A program made the position numbers and the translations under genes. From Kiritimatiellia bacterium (GTDB taxonomy: Bacteria > Verrucomicrobiota > Kiritimatiellia > RFP12 > UBA1067), in contig JAFVZE010000020.1 in the NCBI GenBank assembly GCA_017508315.1, positions 1 to 8,555 of the forward strand: DNA of 8,555 nucleotides, written 5' to 3'. Positions 1 to 7,981 of the stretch are shown piece after piece. Each line of letters opens with the position of its first letter. Within the stretch, counting starts at the first letter, position 1. The notes beneath the pieces were generated by a model. It ran no database searches, was not told where the DNA came from, and saw only the letters and a list, made by a program, of their open reading frames with translations.

Positions 1-73
1 GCGCAAGATCGAGTTTTATCCTCGTCTCTTTCGTGTTCCGCTCTATCGTTGCGTTTCGCATATTATGCGGCAT
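1..73 (-). CDS. hisB: HisB, imidazoleglycerol-phosphate dehydratase, N-terminal fragment (cut by window edge)
   Basis: Reading leftwards from an ATG at 73, the first 24 codons include RNATIERNTKETRIKLDL. This matches the conserved opening of HisB, where an R-x-A-x-(I/V)-x-R-x-T-K-E-T-x-I segment forms the first beta strand. HisB dehydrates imidazole glycerol phosphate to imidazole acetol phosphate in cytoplasmic histidine synthesis. The catalytic metal-binding histidines lie further on, outside the window. In-frame ATGs also occur at 79 and 61. I chose 73 because GGAG at 82-85 is then 8 bases upstream, against 2 bases for 79. The gene has its own TATAAT promoter, so it is probably transcribed apart from the secreted-protein operon that ends 135 bases upstream. 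The identification rests on this short segment only. Confidence 0.75.
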   Translation of the reverse strand, partial: MPHNMRNATIERNTKETRIKLDLA

Positions 74-81
74 AAACATCT

Positions 82-85
82 CTCC
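82..85 (-). promoter_or_regulatory. Ribosome binding site of hisB (GGAG)
   Basis: On the minus strand GGAG is followed by 8 bases and ATG at 73. This spacing favours 73 over the in-frame ATG at 79, which would be only 2 bases away. Confidence 0.55.
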
Positions 86-102
86 GTTTGACATCGGTTT
101 CA

Positions 103-132
103 ATTATACCATAAATTGAACGGCACCATCAA
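103..132 (-). promoter_or_regulatory. Promoter of hisB, sigma-70 type
   Basis: The minus strand has a perfect TATAAT at 108-103 and TTGATG (four of six bases of TTGACA) at 132-127, with an 18-base spacer. Transcription would begin near 97-96 and give a leader of about 24 bases before the chosen hisB ATG. A short dyad, TTCAATT (99-105) with AATTGAA (114-120), straddles the -10 box. It could be an operator or simply A+T-rich promoter sequence. Confidence 0.55.
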
Positions 133-207
133 AGTTGCGCGGCCTAAATCTGTAATCGGCTACTCGCCTGATAATCACAACCGGAGACCGTAGATCATCG
201 GGTCCAC

Positions 208-1284
208 CTACTTCGGCATAACCTTCGGCGATGCCATCGGCGGCAGCACCTCTTTACCGTTGCGGTCGAACCAGCGGAGAATCGAGTCTTCCGCCCAGTA
301 GACCTTAGCATCATCGCTCCCGGAATAAAGACGAGTCTGCGGCGTCTGATAGTTGAACAGTCCCCCGCTCACCCAGAGAGACCCTTTGTCCTGGCGGATG
401 ATCGTAACCTCCTTGAGCTTGAAACCGGTATTGTTGAAATAACTGCAGCCGAACATGCGGTTTTCCCAGCCGTTCATCCAAAATCCGGTCGCACCGGTAT
501 CGGCATAGCAGTCGCGCAGAATCTCGCCGGAAGAATCGATGCGGAAGCAGACGGAATCCTTGAGCATCTCCGGCAGTTCGCCCGGTTTCAGGGGCTTCAC
601 CGGCCCACCCCAGACGTGGATGCGCGTAAGACGGTTAGCGCCGCGTCCGGCGAAATGAACGCCGGTCGTGCAGTCGGTAACGATAATGTCGGTATAGTGG
701 CTGTCGCCGCCGTAGGTGTAAAGCCCGGTGTTGCCGGCAAGCCCCGGAATAAGCGTCTTTATGAAAAGATTGCGGGCGATCATCTCGTAGCCGCGTCCTT
801 TCGTCTCGATCCCCACTCCGTATTTGCGCCCGTTGAGGAACGTTGCGTTTTCAAGCGTGAAATGGCGATAGTTGTCGATCGCGAGACACGAAGCAAGCCC
901 GTTCGCGTCAAGCGTGCCGCCGCGATACGTGAGATTGTACATCTCGGCGTTGACTCCGGCCGGAGCGGTCTTCGGACGATACTGCCACATCGCGTCGATC
1001 TTTATCATCCACTCCATCTCCGCGACCGCCTTTATCCGTGCGCTCGGGCTCATCACGATCGAGCAGAGATTCGTGACATGCACCGTCTGCGCAAAGGTAT
1101 AATCGTCGCCGGGAACCGTAAGAACACCGCAGAGGCTCGCGTCGACCGCCCGCTGGAAGCGCGGCGCGTCGTCGCTCTCTCCGGTGAGACGCGGAAAATC
1201 GGCAAGACTGTTGTCGCGCCCCGCGAACAAAGTAACAGGCAACACCGCCGCAAGCGCCGCGGCCATCAGTAATTTATGAAGCAT
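208..1284 (-). CDS. Secreted right-handed beta-helix protein (pectate lyase-like)
   Basis: The 358-residue product opens with a Sec signal peptide (MLHKLLMAAALAAVLPVTLFAG). Residues 23-90 resemble the start of the Pectate_lyase_3 / tailspike family: a short DFPRLTG segment, then DDAPRFQRAVDA, then VLTVPGDDYTF and a strand ending in SPSARIKA. Residues of about 90-310 are short beta strands with G, N and D turns (for example GGTLDANG and YTDIIVTDC), as expected of a parallel beta-helix. Such proteins usually bind or cleave acidic or complex polysaccharides. I see no family-specific catalytic signature, so lyase, hydrolase or binding activity is undecided. I chose ATG 1284 because AAGGAG lies 10 bases upstream. 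An in-frame ATG at 1308 would add eight residues, including two acidic ones, before the signal peptide. It is the last gene of the operon, 29 bases after the repeat-protein gene. Confidence 0.8.
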   Translation of the reverse strand: MLHKLLMAAALAAVLPVTLFAGRDNSLADFPRLTGESDDAPRFQRAVDASLCGVLTVPGDDYTFAQTVHVTNLCSIVMSPSARIKAVAEMEWMIKIDAMWQYRPKTAPAGVNAEMYNLTYRGGTLDANGLASCLAIDNYRHFTLENATFLNGRKYGVGIETKGRGYEMIARNLFIKTLIPGLAGNTGLYTYGGDSHYTDIIVTDCTTGVHFAGRGANRLTRIHVWGGPVKPLKPGELPEMLKDSVCFRIDSSGEILRDCYADTGATGFWMNGWENRMFGCSYFNNTGFKLKEVTIIRQDKGSLWVSGGLFNYQTPQTRLYSGSDDAKVYWAEDSILRWFDRNGKEVLPPMASPKVMPK

Positions 1285-1294
1285 ATCCGTCTGA

Positions 1295-1300
1295 CTCCTT
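1295..1300 (-). promoter_or_regulatory. Shine-Dalgarno site AAGGAG of the beta-helix gene
   Basis: AAGGAG on the minus strand lies 10 bases before ATG 1284 and inside the reading frame that would start at ATG 1308. It is the strongest Shine-Dalgarno match near this gene and decides the start in favour of 1284. Confidence 0.55.
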
Positions 1301-1313
1301 TTTTCCATATCGC

Positions 1314-4300
1314 TTACCTGACAATCATCTTGAATCCCCGCGGACCGACAACCAGTTCACCGTCACAGAAGCGGTAGCGCCCGATATTGCGCTCCACGCC
1401 GCCGACGCACAGCGAAGCGACACGCACCGACGCACCTGCGGCGATCTCAAGCGAAGATTCGGATGCGAGCACGAGACGCGTCTTGCGTCCAAGGTTGCGC
1501 GTATCGGCGAGCGTAAGCTTCGCGTCGCCGTTCACGACAACGGCCGACGCTTTGCTCCACGACCCTTCGGCCGTAAACGCGAGCGTGCCGCCGTTCACGG
1601 TCAGTTCGCCCGTCGCCGTCATCGCATGATCGACGGTTGTAGTCTTGCCGCCTGAAATATCGACGGAGAGATTGCCGCCGAAAACGGCGCGGGGCGCGCT
1701 GTCGTCCGTCTGATTGAGATATAATCTCGCTATACGGTCGGAGGAATTGGTGATGACCGGCGCACGGTTCTGCGAGTGTTTTGCGTCCAAATGACCGACG
1801 CGCTGCACGGTTCCCCGCAGATCCCACCGGAAATCGCCGTCGCAGATGACTTTCATGGATGGATTGTCGAACGCCCGATCCACCGTCGTCCACATCTGGC
1901 ACGACTTCATGGCATATGCGGCGTGTCCAAGGCTCGCCATCTCGTTTCCCGGAACGGAGAAACATATCCGCGCACAGTATCCGTCCCTGTTCGGACTGTG
2001 CGGCATCAATGAGAAAGCTCTGGAGACCGCCACCGGCTTATTGGTGAAGACAACCGTGCAGAATCCCGTCGCGTCGGAACCGCCGCCGGTCAGATCGAAA
2101 TAAGGATATCCCGTTTCGCTTTCCAATCCGCCGGCGAAAACAACCGTGCTCCTGTAATTCTGATTGCAGTACATTCTTACATAGAAATTACCCTGACCGA
2201 ATTCGACCTTCCCGTTCTGAAGCGTATCCCCGCCGTCTCCCCAGACCGTATAGCCCGTTTCGTCATTCCACTCCCCCGCAGGCGCCCCTGAAAACGTTAC
2301 CGGCTTGTCGACAACAGCTCCCGAGACGGTAAGGATGTTGGCATTCGCCAGCGTTATTTTCCCGCCCGCTCCCAAAGCGTCTTTGCCGTACACGACGATC
2401 CCGCCGCCGAAGACATCGATCGATCCGCTGTATCTCCCGCCGTCGTGGATATAGAGCGCGTTCGTTCCCGATTTGGAAAGAACATACCGGGAAAGCGGAT
2501 CCGACAATATCACGGCGTGGAACGGCGTCTGGATATTCCATTCCTGATCCGCCTCCACCTTTACCGGAACCGACACCGTATGCGTTTTCGCCCCGGTCGT
2601 ACCGACACCGCCCGAACCGAGCCGGATCAGCGCACCCTCGCCGGATGCGCCGACCGTAAAGTCGACCCCGGCGTTGAACACCATCGCGTTGAGATTCACT
2701 TCTCCGGAAACGGTCGCGGCGCTTCCCCCGTCAGCAAACACGGCACGGACGCTCGCGTCGCTCAGATCGACCGGGCGCTCCCAGTTTTCCGCCGTGGACA
2801 TCAACGTGTCGCCACCAAGTCCAGTCCATCTGACATCGGTCCCAGAGCTTTCGCCGTACGGAATGTAGACGCCGGCACCGCCTTGCAGCCAGGAAGCGTC
2901 GTCATAGCGGCCCGGCGAGAGCGCCTCGTCGCCGCAAGTTACTGATTTCGCCAATAATCCGATGCCGTCGGCAAGTTTAAGAACCGCTCCCTCGCCGATA
3001 ACGAGACGATACGCAACATCATCTAAAATGCAGGATCGCTCCGCAATCTCCAACGAAGCGCCGTCTCCGAGAACGATGGTGTCGAATGCATCGCACTGCA
3101 CATACCGGTCAAGCGCAAACGATTCCCCGGCCCCGACGACGAGAGCGCCGTCGACAATCTCGGCCGAACGGTCGTACAAAACGCTTAGCACCCCCTCCCC
3201 TGCGGAATAACAGCCGTGTTCCCGGCGCTCTCCGGCGACAAAGAGATGCGATACCGTCTGCGTGACGACAGCCCCGTTTTCGCCCGGTGCGACGGCGAAG
3301 GAATCGGCCGACGCGAGAGAAAGCGTCACCGATTCCGGGAATGTATCGCCGGCAACGGCGGTTATCCGCCCGGAGCCGGAGACGGAAACCGTCCGCGCAT
3401 TCCGCCAGGCGCCGTTCCCAGTAAACGCCAGAGTTCCGCCCGTCACCGTCAAGTCGCCCGACGCCGTCATCGTCGACTCGATTTCAAGCTTCTTCGTTCC
3501 GGACATGACGACATTCAGATTCCCGGCGAAAACGACCTTGTTGGTCCAGTCGGAGGTCACATGGTTGAAGCGGAGCGTTGCCGCCCGTTCATGCGAATTG
3601 AGAATTACCGGCGCGCGATGATTGGAATGCGCGGATTTGATGAATCCGACCTGCTGCTCGGTACCGCAGAGATCCCACTCCATATTGTAGTCGCAAAGAA
3701 CCGTCATCGACGGATTGTCGAACGCTCCGTTGACGGTCGTCAGCACTTTGCACGATCTGAGCCGGAAATCCGAATTCACGCCGGCGTAATGGCCGAAGGA
3801 GTTGATTTCATTGCCCGGAACCGAGAAGATGAACTCGCCGGCAAAGCCATCCCTATTGACGGACGAAGGCTTTACGTAAAGCGATCTTGTACCACCCAGC
3901 ATAACGGGATTCTCCGTAAATTCAACTGCCGCGCAGCCGGTATTCTCCGCCCCGCCGCCGTTCAGATTGAAGTAGGCATATCCGCCGGCTGGAACCTCGC
4001 TGCCGTTACTTGCCTGTCCTCCGGAACATTCGAATCCGCCCGCAAACACGAGTTTGTTCCGATAATCCGGCGACGAATCGACGACGGTGTAGACATTCCC
4101 GTATCTCACCGTCACCTTGCCGTTGATGCGTGAATCTCCATGCCCGACCGGCATATGGATTTTTGTATCTTCGCTCCATCCTCCCCGAGGATCGACGGTG
4201 ACGGCGTTGTCGATGTTCGCGCCTTTCAATGTCAATGAACTTTTTTCGCAAACGGTGATATCTCCGTTTCCCAGAGGATTTGTTCCGTGCAGAACCAGAC

Positions 4301-4832
4301 CGCCGGATTTAACTTCGACATTTCCCGAAAACGTGCTTTGCGCGGAAATATCCAACGTTCCGGCACCGGTCTTGGTGACGGTATACGCGGATGACGAGGC
4401 TGCGGCAACCGGCGCGAAGATCAAGGTTTGGACGCCGACCGCCCACGTCTGGTCCGCGGCGATCTCAAGCGGAACGGACAGCGTGTAAGGCCCGGTGCCG
4501 GAAGTCGCGATGCCGCCCGCGCCAAGCGTGATCGCGGCCCGGGCATCGGCCGCGCCGAGAGTAAAGGGACCTGTCGAACCGAAGACGATTCCGTAAAGCG
4601 ACAGACTGCCGGAGGCCAGCGCTTCGCTGCCGCCGGACGCGAAACGGGCAACCGCCGAGCCGTCGGAAAGGTCAACCTCCTGAGACCAGTTGGCGGCGGT
4701 AGAAGTAAGCTTGTCGCCGCCGCTCCCCGTCCATGTCGTTTCCGTCGCGCCGAAAGCGGCCGCCGCGAGCATCACAACTGCCGTCATAACCGTTCTTTTC
4801 ATCGACTTCACCGCCTTTCCAGTTGTTTTCAC
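1314..4832 (-). CDS. Giant secreted beta-strand repeat protein (autotransporter-associated strand type), internally duplicated
   Basis: The 1172 residues begin with a signal peptide whose hydrophobic core is VMTAVVMLAAAAFG, ending near residue 28. The rest is Gly/Thr/Ser/Val-rich beta structure made of two homologous halves. Each opens with a WTGxGGDxLxSTAxNW motif (Trp 34 and Trp 669) followed by VDLSD. Segments such as KTGAGTLDIS...FSGNVEVKSGGLVL (about 149-180) and TVTGGTLAFT (about 462) match the autotransporter-associated beta-strand repeat style (TIGR02601/PATR). I see no C-terminal beta-barrel, PEP-CTERM, LPXTG or type IX sorting tail; the chain ends GFKMIVR. It is likely an extracellular or surface scaffold or adhesin, which is inference. 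The GTG at 4832 overlaps the upstream stop as GTGA and has GGAG 8 bases before it. An in-frame ATG at 4802 (MKRTVMTAVV) is a real alternative start and leaves the signal peptide intact. Confidence 0.8.
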   Translation of the reverse strand: MKTTGKAVKSMKRTVMTAVVMLAAAAFGATETTWTGSGGDKLTSTAANWSQEVDLSDGSAVARFASGGSEALASGSLSLYGIVFGSTGPFTLGAADARAAITLGAGGIATSGTGPYTLSVPLEIAADQTWAVGVQTLIFAPVAAASSSAYTVTKTGAGTLDISAQSTFSGNVEVKSGGLVLHGTNPLGNGDITVCEKSSLTLKGANIDNAVTVDPRGGWSEDTKIHMPVGHGDSRINGKVTVRYGNVYTVVDSSPDYRNKLVFAGGFECSGGQASNGSEVPAGGYAYFNLNGGGAENTGCAAVEFTENPVMLGGTRSLYVKPSSVNRDGFAGEFIFSVPGNEINSFGHYAGVNSDFRLRSCKVLTTVNGAFDNPSMTVLCDYNMEWDLCGTEQQVGFIKSAHSNHRAPVILNSHERAATLRFNHVTSDWTNKVVFAGNLNVVMSGTKKLEIESTMTASGDLTVTGGTLAFTGNGAWRNARTVSVSGSGRITAVAGDTFPESVTLSLASADSFAVAPGENGAVVTQTVSHLFVAGERREHGCYSAGEGVLSVLYDRSAEIVDGALVVGAGESFALDRYVQCDAFDTIVLGDGASLEIAERSCILDDVAYRLVIGEGAVLKLADGIGLLAKSVTCGDEALSPGRYDDASWLQGGAGVYIPYGESSGTDVRWTGLGGDTLMSTAENWERPVDLSDASVRAVFADGGSAATVSGEVNLNAMVFNAGVDFTVGASGEGALIRLGSGGVGTTGAKTHTVSVPVKVEADQEWNIQTPFHAVILSDPLSRYVLSKSGTNALYIHDGGRYSGSIDVFGGGIVVYGKDALGAGGKITLANANILTVSGAVVDKPVTFSGAPAGEWNDETGYTVWGDGGDTLQNGKVEFGQGNFYVRMYCNQNYRSTVVFAGGLESETGYPYFDLTGGGSDATGFCTVVFTNKPVAVSRAFSLMPHSPNRDGYCARICFSVPGNEMASLGHAAYAMKSCQMWTTVDRAFDNPSMKVICDGDFRWDLRGTVQRVGHLDAKHSQNRAPVITNSSDRIARLYLNQTDDSAPRAVFGGNLSVDISGGKTTTVDHAMTATGELTVNGGTLAFTAEGSWSKASAVVVNGDAKLTLADTRNLGRKTRLVLASESSLEIAAGASVRVASLCVGGVERNIGRYRFCDGELVVGPRGFKMIVR
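1317..2831 (-). repeat. Second homologous half of the repeat protein
   Basis: Approximate limits. This part encodes residues of about 668-1171 and repeats the landmarks of the first half: WTGLGGDTLMSTAENW, RSTVVFAGG, NRDGYCARICFSVPGNE, RAFDNPSM, HSQNRAPVI, AMTATGELTVNGGTLAFT and G-R-Y-x-x-x-D-G-E-L-V-V. A linker of about 115-130 residues separates the halves. It ends in SPGRYDDASWLQGGAGVYIPYG, which looks like a further copy of the terminal motif. Confidence 0.75.
3172..4736 (-). repeat. First homologous half of the repeat protein
   Basis: Approximate limits. This part encodes residues of about 33-553. Landmarks shared in order with the second half are WTGSGGDKLTSTAANW, RNKLVFAGG, NRDGFAGEFIFSVPGNE, GAFDNPSM, HSNHRAPVI, TMTASGDLTVTGGTLAFT and a closing G-x-Y-x-x-G-E-G-V-L motif. 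At DNA level GGATTGTCGAACGC (plus strand, 3712-3725) is identical to 1860-1873 in the other half. Confidence 0.75.
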
Positions 4833-7800
4833 CGCCGTGTCTCCACAAGTTTTTTCAGAATTTCAATACGCACCGCATCCATTGTCCGATGGTCGTGGTT
4901 GCCGCCGAGCCAATCGAAGCGCTGACGCCCTTTGAAGAAATTGAATTCGTTGTGCGCAAGCCATTCTTCTTTGGGAAGCGCCCGCTCCGGAGCCTCGGCG
5001 AGAAATCTTTCTAGCTCGGCGACGTCGCGTCCGCGTTTCTTCAGTTCCGCGATGCGCCCGGCAAGCATCGCGAGATATTCATAGTCTTCCACGCTTTCCA
5101 TGATCGCCTCGCTCTGCTTGGCGCGGAAAGCACCCGCGGGCGAGACGAAAAACGGCGAATATTCGACACTCGTCTGTTCCATCGGACGGAAACTGTCGCC
5201 GATTCCTCCGCCACATCCGAACGCCCAGAACTGGGTCGCCTTTGCGCCGAGTTTCCATGCGAGCCACGCCTGTGCGCGGTAATAGACGATCGGATCGTAC
5301 GTCCTCGACGGACCGCAGCAGGAATACAACCAAAGCTCTTTGCCGGAACGCGCCAGTTTCCTGTAGAAATCCTCGCATTTGTAGGCGGTGACGGAAGTCG
5401 CTCCCGGGCAGATGATATCGGAAACCTCAAAGAGCGCGGGCGTCGCTTTTGTTATATCCCTGTAATCGGGATCTTCGAAAATCACGAATTCGGGAGCGCC
5501 GGCTTTCACGGCTTTGGCCCAGATCGTGATTTTCTCGTCCATCTTCGGCCCGCTCGGTTCGTCTACGAGCAGCACGATGATCCGCCGCCCGGCGAGATCC
5601 GCCCTGATGCCGTCGTACCACGCGCGCATATAGCCGCCCACCATCCGGTTGAAACGTTCCGTCCCCATTTTCTCGCCGTGGAAAGAATCTTCGCAGCCCA
5701 TGAACACGCAATACTGCCGCGCCGTTTCGCCCCACCGCGCAATCCACCGCTTCCATGTTCCGAAATCAAGATCCTTTGCATTCACGATCCGGCCTTCGGA
5801 ATCGAATCTGGCCCCGGAAGGCATGATCGGCCGGCCGCCCCACGGCGTATCGACGAACATCTCGCGCATACGTTCGATACGCGCGTCGACACTCGCCGGG
5901 TTTTTGTAAAAATGGATATTGTCGGTGTAATCCCAGCCGCCGACGTGCAGGCGGGGACGGGCGGGAAAATCGACCGGGGCCAGATCAAGCACGAGTTTTT
6001 TCCCGGCATTTCCGGCGACGAGTCTGCCTTCGTAACGACCGGCCGCGCATGACGGTTTCGAAAACGACACCCATATCTGACGCGTCTCCCCCGGCGGCAC
6101 GACAAGCGGCAGGGACCGCGATCCGTCGCCGGAAAGAAGCGAACCGACCCGTTCGCCGCTTTTCGTCATTGTGCAGACGACCTCGCGCAACTCGACGTTG
6201 GCGCCTTTCGGAAACCCCTCCGCGCCAACCTCAAGCCGGAGAGGGTCTGTTCCTGGATTGGACAGATTGACCGCCGCAGAGCGCGTTTCACCGCGCATCA
6301 TCGTTACGGCGACCGGGCTCGCCGCCGCCTCGGCCGACTCCGGCAGGTCGGTCGGCGAAGCGCTCGCCCAGCGGTCCGCCTCCCAGAAAAACGGCGCGGA
6401 AAAACCGAGCCCGCGCAGAACAAGAGCATTGAGCCGCCCCACGCCCGAGAGCAGCCGCCCGCGCTCCGCTTCCGGAAGCCTGAGCGCGCCGCGGGCCACG
6501 GCCGCGGCGTCGCGGACGAACACCCTCGCGTCCAGATAAGCCTTGAGATGCGACAGCGGATCAGGATAGGCCGCGGCGCCGGAACGATTTTTCGGACAGG
6601 ATTCCTCGCCGCCGCGGTAGACTTCGACCTCGTCCACGAACATATAATTGGACGAGCGCGCGAGAAACGCGACATAACGGCCTCTCGCCGGCATCTTTTT
6701 TGACGAGGCGAGAAAAACCTCATATCCCTTTTCCCGGGGGATGCCGGTTTCCTTTTTGGACCGTTCGTAAAGATCGCCGACGAAATACCAGTTGCGGCCG
6801 TCGTCGGACACATAGATGAAAATGAATTCCGGCCAGCCGACGTTGGCCATGCCGGCGGCGGATTCCCAGCCGAATCCGCAGATCGGCGTCACCGAACCTA
6901 AGTCGACCGTCACTATGCGCTCGCCGATGCCGCCGACCTGCCAGCCGACCGTCCCTTTGCGGGTCCAGAGCTGGCCGGAGCCGCGTCTGTGCCGTTTGCC
7001 GTCGGTCAACTGCACGGCGTCTCCCGGATCGTTGCACAACGGGTAGCTCGGTTTCACGTTGAGCGTGTATTTCTTCCCGAGAGCCACATTCTCAAATTCC
7101 CCGTCGTACACGGCGGAGGCGAAATCGGCGGCGTCGAGACGTTCAAGTTTCGAGGAAAACATCTTGGTTTTCCCGTCGCGCACGGACACGCCCTTCCACA
7201 CGCACTTTGCGTCGAACACCATTCCCATCGCTCCGCCGACGCTCCTGTACCGCGCCTTTTCCTTCAACGTTTTCGCGTCCAGACAGACCGTCGGTCCCTC
7301 GTACATGAAAAGAAACACATCGTTTCCGCGGCGCTTGATGACCTCGATGCCGAACCTGACCATCGGCAGATCGCCCACGATATGCGATGAGATGAGCTTG
7401 AAGTCCCTGTCGAGCCGGTGGAAACGCACCTGCGACTTCAAAATGTCGTCCGGACGCAGACATCCGACGAGAAACGTGCCGTCGGGAAGACGGCAGAGGG
7501 AACCTGCGCGATCCCGCACATCGCGCAGGGAGTGTTTACGCAGCAGTTTCAGAGAAGCCGCATCGTATTCGTTGACCTGCAGAAACGCGCCTTCCTGGGG
7601 ACCGCGCAGATCCGGACATACCGCCACATAAAGAACGCCGCCGAAAACCTCGCAGCCGGCGTTGTGCCCTTCGACTTCGGCTTCGGCAAGAATCTTTCCT
7701 GACATATCAGTCTTCAGGATGTGATGGGTCTGCGTCCACCAGAGCGTACCCTTGCCGTCGGACCAGACATCCTGCAAATGTCCCGGATACCGGCCTTCAA

Positions 7801-7876
7801 GATTGATCTCTTCCGCTGCGCCGGAAACGCAGAGCGCCAACATGACCGCGAAAGCAGCCGTAAAAAGCCTCATCAT
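4829..7876 (-). CDS. Secreted multidomain glycoside hydrolase-like protein (propeller-like, discoidin, GH123/DUF4091-like)
   Basis: The product is 1015 residues from ATG 7876. A signal peptide (MMRLFTAAFAVMLALCVSGA) is followed by a propeller-like region (about 22-258). A discoidin/F5-8C-like domain comes next (about 262-420; VALGKKY, IVTVDLGSV, FIYVSDDGRNWYFVGDLYE, FVDEVEVYRG). After a linker there is a beta-sandwich (about 520-635), then a barrel-like region (about 640-930). The barrel contains IIVLLVDEPSG with the Asp772-Glu773 pair, and its end has the DUF4091 hallmarks TQFWAFG and SEAIMESVEDYEYLAML. GH123 enzymes (N-acetylgalactosaminidases) use an adjacent Asp-Glu pair with substrate-assisted catalysis; equating that pair with 772-773 is inference. 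The frame is open up to GTG 7930, but the signal peptide and the purine-rich GAGAAAGAGA (7881-7890) favour ATG 7876; ATG 7873 is equally possible. It is the first gene of the operon, and its TGA overlaps the next start. Confidence 0.8.
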   Translation of the reverse strand: MMRLFTAAFAVMLALCVSGAAEEINLEGRYPGHLQDVWSDGKGTLWWTQTHHILKTDMSGKILAEAEVEGHNAGCEVFGGVLYVAVCPDLRGPQEGAFLQVNEYDAASLKLLRKHSLRDVRDRAGSLCRLPDGTFLVGCLRPDDILKSQVRFHRLDRDFKLISSHIVGDLPMVRFGIEVIKRRGNDVFLFMYEGPTVCLDAKTLKEKARYRSVGGAMGMVFDAKCVWKGVSVRDGKTKMFSSKLERLDAADFASAVYDGEFENVALGKKYTLNVKPSYPLCNDPGDAVQLTDGKRHRRGSGQLWTRKGTVGWQVGGIGERIVTVDLGSVTPICGFGWESAAGMANVGWPEFIFIYVSDDGRNWYFVGDLYERSKKETGIPREKGYEVFLASSKKMPARGRYVAFLARSSNYMFVDEVEVYRGGEESCPKNRSGAAAYPDPLSHLKAYLDARVFVRDAAAVARGALRLPEAERGRLLSGVGRLNALVLRGLGFSAPFFWEADRWASASPTDLPESAEAAASPVAVTMMRGETRSAAVNLSNPGTDPLRLEVGAEGFPKGANVELREVVCTMTKSGERVGSLLSGDGSRSLPLVVPPGETRQIWVSFSKPSCAAGRYEGRLVAGNAGKKLVLDLAPVDFPARPRLHVGGWDYTDNIHFYKNPASVDARIERMREMFVDTPWGGRPIMPSGARFDSEGRIVNAKDLDFGTWKRWIARWGETARQYCVFMGCEDSFHGEKMGTERFNRMVGGYMRAWYDGIRADLAGRRIIVLLVDEPSGPKMDEKITIWAKAVKAGAPEFVIFEDPDYRDITKATPALFEVSDIICPGATSVTAYKCEDFYRKLARSGKELWLYSCCGPSRTYDPIVYYRAQAWLAWKLGAKATQFWAFGCGGGIGDSFRPMEQTSVEYSPFFVSPAGAFRAKQSEAIMESVEDYEYLAMLAGRIAELKKRGRDVAELERFLAEAPERALPKEEWLAHNEFNFFKGRQRFDWLGGNHDHRTMDAVRIEILKKLVETRR

Positions 7877-7880
7877 ATTA

Positions 7881-7890
7881 TCTCTTTCTC
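7881..7890 (-). promoter_or_regulatory. Purine-rich ribosome binding region of the hydrolase gene
   Basis: The minus strand reads GAGAAAGAGA, then TAAT, then ATGATG (7876 and 7873). It is a weak Shine-Dalgarno match but the only one near these starts. It supports starting at 7876 or 7873 rather than at GTG 7930 or ATG 7918, which would put extra Cys- and charge-rich residues before the signal peptide. Confidence 0.4.
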
Positions 7891-7981
7891 TACCATCACA
7901 CAAGCGACAGCAAGTCATTTCTATGTTCACCGCTATCCAGTAGAGCGGACAGCAACCTTTCTTTCAGTTGTCTTATAAGAT

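Larger units (their letters stand above)
74..207. other. Intergenic region between the secreted-protein operon and hisB
   Basis: The 134 bases hold the hisB promoter and no further gene. I see no convincing rho-independent terminator for the upstream operon. The best candidate is a weak stem of ATC(A)GGC with GCCGAT at 172-155 on the minus strand, with a 5-base loop and no proper T run. Readthrough into hisB therefore cannot be excluded. Confidence 0.4.

Noticed and set aside
616..1272. A 218-codon open frame on the plus strand
   Set aside because: It is antisense to the beta-helix gene, with Arg/Val-rich shadow composition and no motif.
3216..4133. A 305-codon open frame on the plus strand
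   Set aside because: It lies opposite the repeat-protein gene, is rich in Arg/His/Gly of the kind produced by the complement of GC-rich codons, and has no recognisable domain. The minus-strand frame has clear internal homology and a signal peptide.
7823..7876. Lipoprotein signal in the hydrolase (LALC)
   Set aside because: The residue before Cys is Leu, not Gly/Ala/Ser, so it does not fit a lipobox. A type I signal peptide ending VSGA fits better.
7877..7930. An upstream GTG (7930) or ATG (7918) as start of the hydrolase gene
   Set aside because: These would add charged and Cys-rich residues before the signal peptide; the GTG also overlaps a small hairpin. ATG 7876/7873 follows a purine-rich site and begins a normal signal peptide.
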